From AV40 sp038230255 (GTDB lineage Bacteria > Verrucomicrobiota > Verrucomicrobiia > Chthoniobacterales > UBA10450), in the NCBI GenBank assembly GCA_038230255.1, contig JBBRNP010000005.1, positions 208,753 through 272,752 of the forward strand: DNA of 64,000 nt, read 5' to 3'. Positions 17,686 through 25,942 of this stretch are shown here, in pieces. The position numbers and the translations under genes are program-made. The notes beneath the pieces are model-generated. The model did not search any database and had not been told where the DNA came from. It saw only the letters and a list, made by a program, of their open reading frames with translations. The stretch's first letter is position 1, and every line of letters begins with the position of its first letter.

Positions 17686-18744
17686 GTGACAGGCAATGCC
17701 TTACCGCGCGCAATCATTCATCTCGATATGGACTGCTTCTACGCGGCGATCGAGGTGCGGGACCGGCCGGCTTTGCGGGGGAAACCGGTCGGGGTCGGGG
17801 GTGCGCGAGAACGCCGCGGCGTCCTGACCACGTGCAATTACGAGGCGCGCGCGTTTGGCATTCATTCGGCAATGCCGACCTTCATGGCGCTGCAGCGTTG
17901 TCCGAACCTGATCGTCCTGCCGACACGATTCGATGTTTACCGGCGTGAAGCTGCCGTCGTCCGGGAGATTTTGTACCGTTTCAGTCCACTGGTGGAGCCG
18001 CTTTCGCTCGATGAAGCTTATCTCGACGTGACCGCGCACCCCGGCGCGCCCGGCCCGCTCGCGCAAGTGATTCGCGATTTAATCTTTCAAAAGACGAAAC
18101 TGACTTCGTCCGCCGGCATCGGACCAAACAAGTTGATCGCAAAAATCGCCAGCGCGATGCGAAAGCCGAACGGGCAACTGGAAGTCACCGCCGCCGAGGT
18201 GCCGGCATTCATGCAAGGTTTACCGGTGCGCGAAATCTGGGGGATCGGCGAAAAAACCGAGCGGAGATTGCAGGAGCTCGGAGTCAAAACGTGCGGAGAC
18301 CTTCAGCGTTTCACCCGCCCCGAATTAGTCGATCTTTTCGGAAAGTTCGGCGGCGAACTCTTCGATCTTTGTCGCGGGATTGACGATCGACCAGTCGAAC
18401 CTGACCGGCCGCGGAAATCGCTTAGCACCGAAGAAACTTTCCCGAGCGATCTCGAGACGCTGGAACAATGCGAGGAACGTCTCGCCGAACTTTTTGAAGA
18501 GCTCATGGCTGAGCTGGCCCAAAAAGAGACTGACCGCCGCATCACCAAAATATTCGTGAAGCTGAAATTTGCCGATTTCACCCGAACCACGGCCGAACGC
18601 GCCGGTTTGGAGCCATCGCTTCCCGCGTTCCGCACTTTGTTGACGGAAGCTTTTGCGCGCACCGGCAAAAAGGTGCGCTTAATCGGAGTTGGTGTGCGTT
18701 TCGCTGAAAGTTCTCCAGCCGAAATGCAGCTGGCGTTATTATAG
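17686..18744 (+). CDS. dinB: DNA polymerase IV (Y family)
   Basis: With GTG at 17686 the protein has 352 residues (TTG at 17668 is an alternative). It contains the first catalytic aspartate in IIHLDMDCFYAAIE, the steric-gate region CFYAA and the second acidic site SLDEAYLDVT. A helix-hairpin-helix region (IWGIGEKTERRLQELGV) and a little-finger domain follow. No C-terminal beta-clamp motif is evident beyond LALL. The enzyme performs error-prone translesion synthesis. It is monocistronic, with no LexA-type box that I could identify. Confidence 0.93.
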   Translation: MTGNALPRAIIHLDMDCFYAAIEVRDRPALRGKPVGVGGARERRGVLTTCNYEARAFGIHSAMPTFMALQRCPNLIVLPTRFDVYRREAAVVREILYRFSPLVEPLSLDEAYLDVTAHPGAPGPLAQVIRDLIFQKTKLTSSAGIGPNKLIAKIASAMRKPNGQLEVTAAEVPAFMQGLPVREIWGIGEKTERRLQELGVKTCGDLQRFTRPELVDLFGKFGGELFDLCRGIDDRPVEPDRPRKSLSTEETFPSDLETLEQCEERLAELFEELMAELAQKETDRRITKIFVKLKFADFTRTTAERAGLEPSLPAFRTLLTEAFARTGKKVRLIGVGVRFAESSPAEMQLALL

Positions 18745-18762
18745 GCGAGTGCGCCCTCGGCA

Positions 18763-18788
18763 CGCCGTAGCCTTCGGCGAAGGCGGCG
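18763..18788. terminator. Hairpin between convergent genes
   Basis: The sequence CGCCG TA GCCTT CGGCG AAGGC GGCG forms a nested inverted repeat in the 46-base gap between dinB and the convergent hypothetical gene. It could serve as a bidirectional terminator, although there is no T-run; it also looks like a short REP-type palindrome. Confidence 0.45.
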
Positions 18789-18790
18789 GT

Positions 18791-19162
18791 TTAGCCCAGC
18801 ACTAGCCGCGCCACGACGAGGGCAGCAATGCCGCCGGCAAAAAGGGCGACCACGGCGATCTCTCGCTTGGTCAGAAGCGGCTCGGATTTTCCATACGGAA
18901 TCGTGACCTCGCCATTGTTCTCGATCACGCCCATGACGTCGTCGCACAGCTTTCGAACGTCCGCCGGCATCGCCTCTTCATTCGCGAACTGTTCCCCGTT
19001 AAACACGAATTTTTTCTTCACCGCCCCGTCATGCAGCGCGTTTTCGTAAGCGAGCCGGACCTCGGGAGGCAATTCGGCCGGGCTGGAATATTCCTGCCCA
19101 TTGTAACGAATTTTGCTTTTCAGCGTGATGCTCACTGCCGGGCAAAAATCATAGCATTTCAT
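18791..19162 (-). CDS. Hypothetical protein with C-terminal membrane anchor
   Basis: The frame encodes up to 123 residues; a GTG at 19135 (SITLKSKIRYNGQEYSS) may be the true start because the first nine residues are unusual. Two similar short blocks, IRYNGQEYSSPAELPPEVR and FVFNGEQFANEEAMPADVR, look like an internal duplication, each with an [YF]-N-G-[EQ]-[EQ] turn followed by LP/MP-x-[DE]-V-R. A C-terminal transmembrane segment (about 100-121) follows. No named family is recognised. Convergent with dinB, divergent from the FAD/Fe-S gene. Confidence 0.6.
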   Translation of the reverse strand: MKCYDFCPAVSITLKSKIRYNGQEYSSPAELPPEVRLAYENALHDGAVKKKFVFNGEQFANEEAMPADVRKLCDDVMGVIENNGEVTIPYGKSEPLLTKREIAVVALFAGGIAALVVARLVLG

Positions 19163-19211
19163 TTGCCATCGCCCCCTCAGGCCGTCGTTCTTGTGGTAAA
19201 TTAGCCGACCA

Positions 19212-22034
19212 GTGACCAGTGCCGCCGCTCAACAAAGGATCCGCGCTTCCGGCTGCGACGTGCGCTTCGACAATCTGACCCGCCAGCTTTACGCCACCGA
19301 CGCGTCGATCTACCAAATCGAACCCTTCGGGGTTGCCTTTCCAACCAGCGCCCAGGACGCGAGCGCGGTCATTAAAGCTGCGGCCGATGAAAATATTTCG
19401 GTCACGCCTCGCGGCGCCGGCACAAGCCTGGTCGGGAACGCGGTCGGCGAAGGATTGATCGTCGATTTCTCGCGTCACAATCGCAAGATCGACAATCTCA
19501 ACATTGACAATCGCAGCGTCCGCGTCGGCGCCGGTGTGGTGCTCGATCAGCTGAATGCGTTTCTCAATCCGCACGGATTCTGTTTCGGCCCCGACGTCGC
19601 GACCAGCTCGCGCGCCACCATCGGTGGCATGATCGCCAACAATTCTTCCGGTGCGCATGTTCCGGTTTACGGCACGACTGCAGATCACGTTCTTTCGACC
19701 GAAATCGTTTTGGCGGACGGCCGAATCGTCACGATCGGGCCGACGCACGAATCGTTGCGCGACGAACAAAGCAAGATCGAGAACCTCGTGCGCGCGCATG
19801 CGCCGGAAATGGCCGAGCGCTGGCCTCCCGGGTTGCTCAAACGCTGGCCCGGCTACGGCATCGAAAGATTTTCGCGCGCCTCAACTAATCTCAATGAAAT
19901 CCTCGCTGGCAGCGAAGGAACACTGGCCGCGATTTTTTCGGCCGAACTGAAAATCTCGCCGTTGCCCGGCGAGAAAGGGCTGGGGCTCATTTTCTTCGCA
20001 TCCATTGCCGAGGCGATGCAGGCGACGGTAGCGTTACTCGATCTCAAGCCGGCCGCGATCGAACACATCGATCGTCCGTTACTCGATCAGACAAAAGGAC
20101 AACTCCATTTCCAGGCCGCGCGCGATTTGCTCGAGCTCGACACCAATCCATGCGAAGCGATTCTGGTCGTCGAGTTTTACGACGACGTCTCGGAGAAATT
20201 GTCGATCTTGCAATCGAGATACCTTGGATTGCGCACGAGGATCTGCCGCGACCCGAACGAAATGGATCTCGTTTGGATGGTGCGCAAGGCCGGATTGTCG
20301 CTCCTGACCGGTTGCATTGGTCCAGCGAAACCGGTCGCGTTTATTGAGGACGCCGCCGTTCGTCCGGCACAATTACCCGATTACGTCCGCGGTTTACAGT
20401 CGATCATGAAATCGCTCGACCTCGAAGCGAGTTACTACGGTCACGCTGCGAGCGGTCTGCTCCATGTTCGCCCCGTTCTCGATCTCCACAGCGCGGACGA
20501 TTTGCGAAAATTCCGCCTCGTCGCCGATCAAACTTCGGCGCTCGTGCGCCAATTCAAAGGTTCGCTCTCAGCCGAACACGGAGTCGGGATCGCGCGCGCA
20601 GAATACATGCGCGATCAGCTCGGCGATGCGCTCCTGAACGTCATGCGCGAAATCAAGCGCACGTTCGATCCGAAAAACGTCTTTAATCCCGGGAAAATTT
20701 TCGGGTTCGCCTACCAGATCGACAATCACCTCCGTTACAACTTCACCAGGCCGATCGACCTGCCCTTCGAGCCCCGACTCGCCTTCGCTTTCAAAGATCA
20801 CTCGTTCATCGGCAATCTCGAGCAATGCAACGGCTGCGGCGGTTGTCGCAAAGACGCACCGATCATGTGCCCGACGTTTATTGCCACCGGCGACGAGGTC
20901 ATGTCGACGCGCGGTCGCGCGAACATTATCCGGCGCTCGCTCGAGTTGCGCGGCAACGGACTTGATCCATTAAAATCAGCCGAGCTCGACGCCGCGCTGA
21001 GCAATTGTTTGTCGTGTAAAGGTTGCACACCGGAATGCCCGTCGAACGTCAATCTCGCACTGCTCAAAGCTGAAATGCTTTACGCGCGGCACAAGCGCGA
21101 CGGTTTGCCGCTGCGCGAGCGTTTCTTCAGCAATGTAGATTTGTTTGGCCGAATCGGTTGCGCGTTGCCGTGGCTGGCAAATCCAACTCTCGATTTCGCG
21201 CCGGTGCGCGCCTTGATGGAGAAGACACTCGGAATTTCGGCAAAGCGCTCGTTGCCGCATTACACTCGCGAACGGTTCGATCGCTGGTTTGCCACGAATT
21301 CGAGAAACGGCGCGAATCGTTCCCGCGGCAAAGTGATCCTCTGGGACGACACTTTTGTTCGTTATCACGAACCGAAGATTGGAATCGCGGCTGTGAAGGT
21401 GCTGACAGCGCTCGGTTTCGAAGTGGAATTGCTGAAAGACCGGAGATGTTGCGGCCGGCCCGCGTTCAGTCAGGGGAACCTCGATGCTGCGGCGGAAGTT
21501 GGCAGCCACAATGTCGATCTTGTGAACGCGACCGACAGCTCAACGCCGATTGTTTTTCTGGAGCCGTCGTGTTGGTCGATGTTCGTGGAAGATTATCGCG
21601 AACTGAAAATTGAGAACGCGGAGAAATTGGCGGCACGCTGTTTCCTGTTCGAAAAATTCGTGGACGATTTGCTTGAACGAGAACCAGAGGCGCTTCCGTT
21701 TAAGCATCGTGAAACGAGCATCGCGATCCATGCCCACTGCCACGCCAGGTCGCTAACCCAACCGGCGTTTATGGCGCGGCTAGTCGAACGATTGCCCGGA
21801 CACAAAGCAACTTTGCTCGATACCGGATGTTGTGGAATGGCCGGCTCATTTGGCGCGCTCGCCGAGAAATACGAACTCTCACGTCAGGTCGCGGCCGATT
21901 TACTTCGCAAGATCGACAACCAACAAGCTGACGTCGTGATCGCATCCGGCACAAGTTGCCGCCATCAGATTGTCGATCTCAGCAGCGTCTGGCCAAAGCA
22001 CATGGCCGAACTGCTCGCGGACGCACTCGCCTAA
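19212..22034 (+). CDS. FAD-linked oxidase fused to Fe-S and CCG domains (D-lactate/glycolate dehydrogenase-like)
   Basis: The 940-residue protein starts at GTG 19212. Residues about 35-220 form a PCMH FAD-binding domain (TPRGAGTSLVGNAVG). Residues about 220-500 are the GlcD/DLD C-terminal cap with SAEHGVGIARAEYM. A ferredoxin-like part follows with CNGCGGCRKDAPIMCP and CLSCKGCTPECPSNVN, ligating two [4Fe-4S] clusters. Two cysteine-rich CCG-type blocks (RRCCGRP and DTGCCGMAGSFG) end the protein. This is the architecture of fused GlcD-GlcF/GlpC-like quinone-linked 2-hydroxyacid dehydrogenases. The substrate (D-lactate, glycolate or D-2-hydroxyglutarate) cannot be fixed. It is convergent with the act operon. 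Confidence 0.88.
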   Translation: MTSAAAQQRIRASGCDVRFDNLTRQLYATDASIYQIEPFGVAFPTSAQDASAVIKAAADENISVTPRGAGTSLVGNAVGEGLIVDFSRHNRKIDNLNIDNRSVRVGAGVVLDQLNAFLNPHGFCFGPDVATSSRATIGGMIANNSSGAHVPVYGTTADHVLSTEIVLADGRIVTIGPTHESLRDEQSKIENLVRAHAPEMAERWPPGLLKRWPGYGIERFSRASTNLNEILAGSEGTLAAIFSAELKISPLPGEKGLGLIFFASIAEAMQATVALLDLKPAAIEHIDRPLLDQTKGQLHFQAARDLLELDTNPCEAILVVEFYDDVSEKLSILQSRYLGLRTRICRDPNEMDLVWMVRKAGLSLLTGCIGPAKPVAFIEDAAVRPAQLPDYVRGLQSIMKSLDLEASYYGHAASGLLHVRPVLDLHSADDLRKFRLVADQTSALVRQFKGSLSAEHGVGIARAEYMRDQLGDALLNVMREIKRTFDPKNVFNPGKIFGFAYQIDNHLRYNFTRPIDLPFEPRLAFAFKDHSFIGNLEQCNGCGGCRKDAPIMCPTFIATGDEVMSTRGRANIIRRSLELRGNGLDPLKSAELDAALSNCLSCKGCTPECPSNVNLALLKAEMLYARHKRDGLPLRERFFSNVDLFGRIGCALPWLANPTLDFAPVRALMEKTLGISAKRSLPHYTRERFDRWFATNSRNGANRSRGKVILWDDTFVRYHEPKIGIAAVKVLTALGFEVELLKDRRCCGRPAFSQGNLDAAAEVGSHNVDLVNATDSSTPIVFLEPSCWSMFVEDYRELKIENAEKLAARCFLFEKFVDDLLEREPEALPFKHRETSIAIHAHCHARSLTQPAFMARLVERLPGHKATLLDTGCCGMAGSFGALAEKYELSRQVAADLLRKIDNQQADVVIASGTSCRHQIVDLSSVWPKHMAELLADALA

Positions 22035-22039
22035 GCGGA

Positions 22040-22828
22040 TTAACCCTGGGGTTTCGGCGGCGGTGGCGGGCTGCCACCGGGCTTCGCCGCTTCGCCAGGT
22101 TTTGGCGGCACAGCGCCCCCGGGCGCACCACCGGAAAGATCTTCGTCCGGCACGGCTAAAATGTCGTGCTCGTTGAACGAATCCGGGTGGCTGGCGAGTT
22201 CTTTGCGGAGAGCAGCAATTTGTTCGGCAGTGACGGGGCTCGCGTTGTTCCCCCACTCGCTCCGTTCGTAAGTAAGCACGTCGGCAATTCTTTGATCGGT
22301 CAACGTCTTGTCCCAAGGCTGCATGACCGCGCTGCCGTATTGCTGGCCCTTCACTTTCACCGGGCCTTGCAACCCTTTGAGAACAATCATTGCCGGTCGC
22401 TTCGATCCGCCAATGGTAAATTCCGAGCCGGCCAGCGGCGGATATTGGCCGGGAACGCCAAGACCGTTCGCTTGATGACAGGTCTGGCAGTTTGCCGCGA
22501 AAATCTTTTTGCCGCGATCGCGCGGTGAAAGTTCGGCTTGCTGTTGTTGTCCTTGAGCTCCACCACCTTTTTTCGCCGGCGGCGGTCCGCCCATCGGATC
22601 AAGGCCGTCACCGGAAAAATTTCCAGAGTAGCGGCCGAGGTACGCGCCACCGGTAAAAATTGCGATCCCGTAAACGGCGATCAGCCAAATCGAAAGCGGC
22701 TCCAAGCCGACCCGCGGCTCGCGTTTTTCGCGTTGAATCGCGGCGTGCACTTCCTGAACGTCGGACGTTTCGCCGTAATCCATTCCCTGGCGGGTGAGCG
22801 ACGTGGGATTTGGAGTTTGGTCGTTCAT
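22040..22828 (-). CDS. Membrane-anchored monoheme cytochrome c
   Basis: The 262-residue protein has a cytoplasmic N-terminus, one transmembrane segment (about 46-64) and one cytochrome c domain. That domain holds the heme site CQTCHQANG and a possible methionine ligand in SAVMQPW. A Gly/Pro/Lys-rich tail ends it. It resembles CcoP/cytochrome c class I partners of cbb3-type complexes, though CcoP usually has two hemes. It is the last gene of the act-cco-like operon; its ATG overlaps the stop of the CcoO-like gene (ATGA). It could carry electrons between the CcoO-like protein or ACIII and the aa3 oxidase. Confidence 0.85.
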   Translation of the reverse strand: MNDQTPNPTSLTRQGMDYGETSDVQEVHAAIQREKREPRVGLEPLSIWLIAVYGIAIFTGGAYLGRYSGNFSGDGLDPMGGPPPAKKGGGAQGQQQQAELSPRDRGKKIFAANCQTCHQANGLGVPGQYPPLAGSEFTIGGSKRPAMIVLKGLQGPVKVKGQQYGSAVMQPWDKTLTDQRIADVLTYERSEWGNNASPVTAEQIAALRKELASHPDSFNEHDILAVPDEDLSGGAPGGAVPPKPGEAAKPGGSPPPPPKPQG

Positions 22829-23817
22829 TTCTTCGGTGGCGCGGGCGATCCGGCAGACGCTGCAGGAGGCGAACCTGCCGGCGGCGCTGCGGGTGATCCC
22901 GCTGGCGGGGCTCCACCTCCCGCGCTCTTAACTTCTTTCAGTGGATGCGATTGATCGAGCGACATCAAATAAGCAACGAGACATTTGGCTTCGTAGGTTG
23001 GAACAACTTCCCAGCCCGGCGGCGGCGCGTCGTGGCCCTCGAGTTGCAACGCGTCGGCCGAACGTTCGCCACTGATCGAATGCTTCTCGTAAAGAAATCT
23101 GTAAGCCGGCATGGTTGAATCGCGGTTGTCGGCGCTCATGCTGCGCGGCGCATAAAGATGCCGGTGATGCCAGGCCGCAGAATAAGCTGGAGGTATTCCG
23201 TTTGGATTTGGTGAAGCCGAAGCGGCGGGTGATGGATTCGCAGCGGCGGCGGGCGAAGCTGGAGGAGAACCTGCCGGCGGCGCAGGAGAAGTCGCCGGCG
23301 CGGCCGGGGAACCACTGGTTCCCGGTTTAGACGCGCTCGCATTCGCAGGCGGGGATTGTGCTGGCGCAGGCGAAGTCGCAGCAGCGTTTGCAGCCGGCGC
23401 TGCGGCCGGCTTTTCTTCTTCCGTTGGCGCAGCTTTGCCCATGTTCGCCAGATCGGGGCCCATTCGCTCCTGTCCAAGAACAACCGGCCGATCAAAAAGA
23501 TAATCGCGCGGCGCGCTGCGGCGTTCAGCCCATTTCGGACCAGGGGATGGCCCTGCGTCGCGGACACGGTCGATATCCGAAGAAACATAATCGGGGCGAA
23601 TTTGCTGGCTGTGGCAATAGATGCAGCCATTCGCGGCGTAGATCTGGCGGCCGCGATCGGCCATGCCCGATTTTGGAGCGGGATAAATGTCTGTGCCTTC
23701 CTCGTCCATTTGCGGGTTGAGCGCGCCGATTTGCAGGTTCGGAATTACGGTCAAGCCGATCCAGGAGAACGCGAAGGTTCCGAACAGGCCGATGAAAAGT
23801 GAGACGAGGCCTTTCAT
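22825..23817 (-). CDS. CcoO-like membrane cytochrome c with a Pro/Ala/Ser-rich insert
   Basis: The 330-residue protein has an N-terminal transmembrane helix (about 5-27) and the CcoO signature GCIYCHSQQIRPD (heme cysteines 65 and 68). APRDYLFDRPVVLGQERMGPDL follows, with a methionine ligand in STMPAYRF (M236). Residues about 128-210, inside the cytochrome fold between GPDLANMG and AWHHRHLYAPR, are a low-complexity Pro/Ala/Ser/Asn insert absent from normal CcoO. A second such tail follows residue 295. Start and stop overlap the neighbouring genes by four bases. It keeps its heme site although the adjacent CcoN-like partner has lost its own. Confidence 0.88.
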   Translation of the reverse strand: MKGLVSLFIGLFGTFAFSWIGLTVIPNLQIGALNPQMDEEGTDIYPAPKSGMADRGRQIYAANGCIYCHSQQIRPDYVSSDIDRVRDAGPSPGPKWAERRSAPRDYLFDRPVVLGQERMGPDLANMGKAAPTEEEKPAAAPAANAAATSPAPAQSPPANASASKPGTSGSPAAPATSPAPPAGSPPASPAAAANPSPAASASPNPNGIPPAYSAAWHHRHLYAPRSMSADNRDSTMPAYRFLYEKHSISGERSADALQLEGHDAPPPGWEVVPTYEAKCLVAYLMSLDQSHPLKEVKSAGGGAPPAGSPAAPPAGSPPAASAGSPAPPKK

Positions 23818-25298
23818 AAGTGCGGCTCCGCTCCTTCGGCTTCGACTGGATTCAAAAATGTCGGCACCGTCGATGTACGGCCAAGACCAAACAGCATCAG
23901 CCCGAAATGAAACGCGAAAATAAAATGCGAAGCGGTCAGCAAAAGCATCGCAACCGTTCGACCGCGCAAATACGGCAACAAGCTCGCCACACTTTCGATG
24001 AACGTCATCGAGGGATCATTCTGATCGACGCCCTCGATCAGTCCGCCGGCCAGTAACATTAGAGACATGAGCCCGACGCCGTAAACCGACGCCCAGAAAT
24101 GCAGCTTGATGAGTGTGGCATAACGCCATTCGCGCCCAACCAGGCGGGGCACGATGTAATACATCGAGCCGAACATGATCATGGTGAAAAATGCGTAGAG
24201 CCCGATTTGGGAATACGCGACAGTCGCCTGGCTGAAGTGCAGATAGCGCGCGGTTGACCGAAGCGAGATCAAGATCCCGACGATGCTAAATACCGTGTAC
24301 GACATCGCACCGAACACGGTAAAGCGCAGCGTCGGGCTATAGCGCATCACCGGAAAATATCCCTGCAGCGTCATGTGATGATTGAGTCCGACAGTCGCGA
24401 CCGGAATAATGGTGAGGATCGTGGCCGCGATGCTCGCGGTAATCATCCATGCCGGGAATGGTCCATCGACCAGACGCTGCATCCCGGTCCAGCTGGAAAA
24501 AAGCGCATAGGTCCAAAATCCGATGGTGGCGAGATGATAACTGTAAACCGGGCGACCGATCACTTTCGGGATCATGTAATAAGCGGTCCCGAGACCGATC
24601 GCGCCGAACCAGAGAAAGAGGAGATTATTGGCGTACCACCAGCCGACCGCAGCCTGCATCACGCCCTGCACCGGGACGACGAACAACATTGCTTGCGCAG
24701 CCGCGTAGAGCCATGGGAACCAGAGAAACGCGCCGAGTAAATACCATTGCGTGATGTAAATCTGGTCGCCGCGGCGAAAACGGAACATCAATACCGCCCA
24801 TGACATGATCAGCGCGTAAGCGACAAAAAGGACAACCGCGGCATAAGGCGGGAACTCGAGCCAGTCGTAGCCGGTGCTGTAGCCCATCAGAATTCCGATT
24901 ACGCCAATCAGCACACCGATGTTCCAAAACCAAATCCCGGTCACGATCACCAACGGATGCCGCAACGTCGTCCGGCACAATCGCGCCATCAGCCAGATCG
25001 CCGTTCCCATTGCGACCATCGATCCCCACCCATAAATCATCACGTTCATGTGCACCGGACGAAGCCGGCCCCAAGTCAGAAAGCTGACGTCCGAAAACCA
25101 ATCGGGTGAATGCAATCTGAAGGAAACGAATCCGGCCAACAGCGTTCCGATTAACAACCAGACGATCGCTGACGCGTAAAACATCAGCACCGGCACGCGG
25201 GTGGAAGCATCGATGCGCGCGCGCTCGAGTTGGTCGGCGTCGCCGGCCGCAGCTGAAACGGCCGGTTCTTTTAATGGAATGTCAGCGGCTGGAGTCAT
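23814..25298 (-). CDS. CcoN-like protein (cbb3 oxidase subunit I homologue) lacking Cu-B and heme ligands
   Basis: The 494-residue protein has about twelve transmembrane segments and aligns along its length with CcoN. Conserved landmarks are GRLRPVHMN (His83, low-spin heme position), RPVYSYHL (tyrosine block) and YYIVPRLVGRE. The catalytic ligands are gone. The WWYGHN motif reads WWYANN (Asn224), the AGPHH pair reads TGMQR (Gln274, Arg275), and the GHVH heme pair reads AYSQ (Tyr362, Gln364). The conserved FEGP glutamate is Val. It therefore cannot form a normal heme b3/Cu-B site and is probably not an oxidase. It lies in the act operon with CcoO-like and cytochrome c genes, and may be an electron-transfer or structural module of ACIII. 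The comparison uses remembered CcoN sequence, not a computed alignment. Confidence 0.85.
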   Translation of the reverse strand: MTPAADIPLKEPAVSAAAGDADQLERARIDASTRVPVLMFYASAIVWLLIGTLLAGFVSFRLHSPDWFSDVSFLTWGRLRPVHMNVMIYGWGSMVAMGTAIWLMARLCRTTLRHPLVIVTGIWFWNIGVLIGVIGILMGYSTGYDWLEFPPYAAVVLFVAYALIMSWAVLMFRFRRGDQIYITQWYLLGAFLWFPWLYAAAQAMLFVVPVQGVMQAAVGWWYANNLLFLWFGAIGLGTAYYMIPKVIGRPVYSYHLATIGFWTYALFSSWTGMQRLVDGPFPAWMITASIAATILTIIPVATVGLNHHMTLQGYFPVMRYSPTLRFTVFGAMSYTVFSIVGILISLRSTARYLHFSQATVAYSQIGLYAFFTMIMFGSMYYIVPRLVGREWRYATLIKLHFWASVYGVGLMSLMLLAGGLIEGVDQNDPSMTFIESVASLLPYLRGRTVAMLLLTASHFIFAFHFGLMLFGLGRTSTVPTFLNPVEAEGAEPHL

Positions 25299-25307
25299 TC
25301 GTTAGGC

Positions 25308-25317
25308 AAGATCGACA
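25308..25317 (+). repeat. Iterated decamer in operon spacer
   Basis: An exact AAGATCGACA lies in the 22-base spacer between the gene at 25321-25941 and the CcoN-like gene, in the extended form GCAAGATCGACAT. Confidence 0.7.
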
Positions 25318-25320
25318 TGT

Positions 25321-25941
25321 TCACCATTGTCCGGGAGTTGCTCCGCGAACCGGCAATGGACTGCCCGGCGGCGGGGCGGATGGAGTGACGGAAGGTGACG
25401 CGGCGCCGGAGGATTTCGGTGAAGCAGCAGGAGAAGCGGATGCGCCGGGCTGCGTGGACGGCTGCACCGCCGGCGGATTGACGGCGGCGGCGGGTTGTCC
25501 GCGCGCTTCCGAATTCGGACCTGTGACTGAAGTAGGTTTGGGTGTCCCGCTGGATTGCGGTGAAGCCGATGGCGCAGGCGATGCCGCGGCTACGCCCCCC
25601 GGCGCAGCAGAAGATGCCGGTGCGGCGATCGCGTATGCGGGCGCCGGTTTCTTGTTGGCCAGATCGGCCAGCGTCAATTCCATTGCGCGATCGATGGGCA
25701 ATCGCACGGTGCCTTTGTTTTTGTCGATCCAGGCGTAACCGGTCAGCGCTTTGCTCTCTTCATCGCGCCCGTCCTTCAGTTTTTTCGCGCGCGCCTCCGC
25801 GCGCATTTGTTCGTAATTGTCACCGCGCGGCGTCGGACCGATCACAGCCAGGGCAATGACGCCGAAAAGCGCAAACAACAGGACGACGCCGACCCATGTC
25901 GAAAACGGCGCAGGCGATTGAAATTGTTCAGCGTTGGCCAT
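25321..25941 (-). CDS. Single-pass membrane protein of the act operon with Ala/Pro/Ser-rich tail
   Basis: The 206-residue protein has one transmembrane segment (about 15-35), a short charged region (RAEARAKKLKDGRDEE) and a block YAWIDKNKGTVRLPIDRAMEL. Similar W-[IV]-D-[KR]-x(2)-G-x-V-[RH]-[IL]-P-[IV]-D-x-A-M blocks occur, as I recall, in small proteins encoded beside ACIII and cytochrome oxidase genes. The last 100 residues are low-complexity Ala/Pro/Ser. It starts two bases after actF and precedes the CcoN-like gene. It is likely an accessory subunit or linker of the ACIII assembly. Confidence 0.7.
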   Translation of the reverse strand: MANAEQFQSPAPFSTWVGVVLLFALFGVIALAVIGPTPRGDNYEQMRAEARAKKLKDGRDEESKALTGYAWIDKNKGTVRLPIDRAMELTLADLANKKPAPAYAIAAPASSAAPGGVAAASPAPSASPQSSGTPKPTSVTGPNSEARGQPAAAVNPPAVQPSTQPGASASPAASPKSSGAASPSVTPSAPPPGSPLPVRGATPGQW

Positions 25942-25942
25942 T

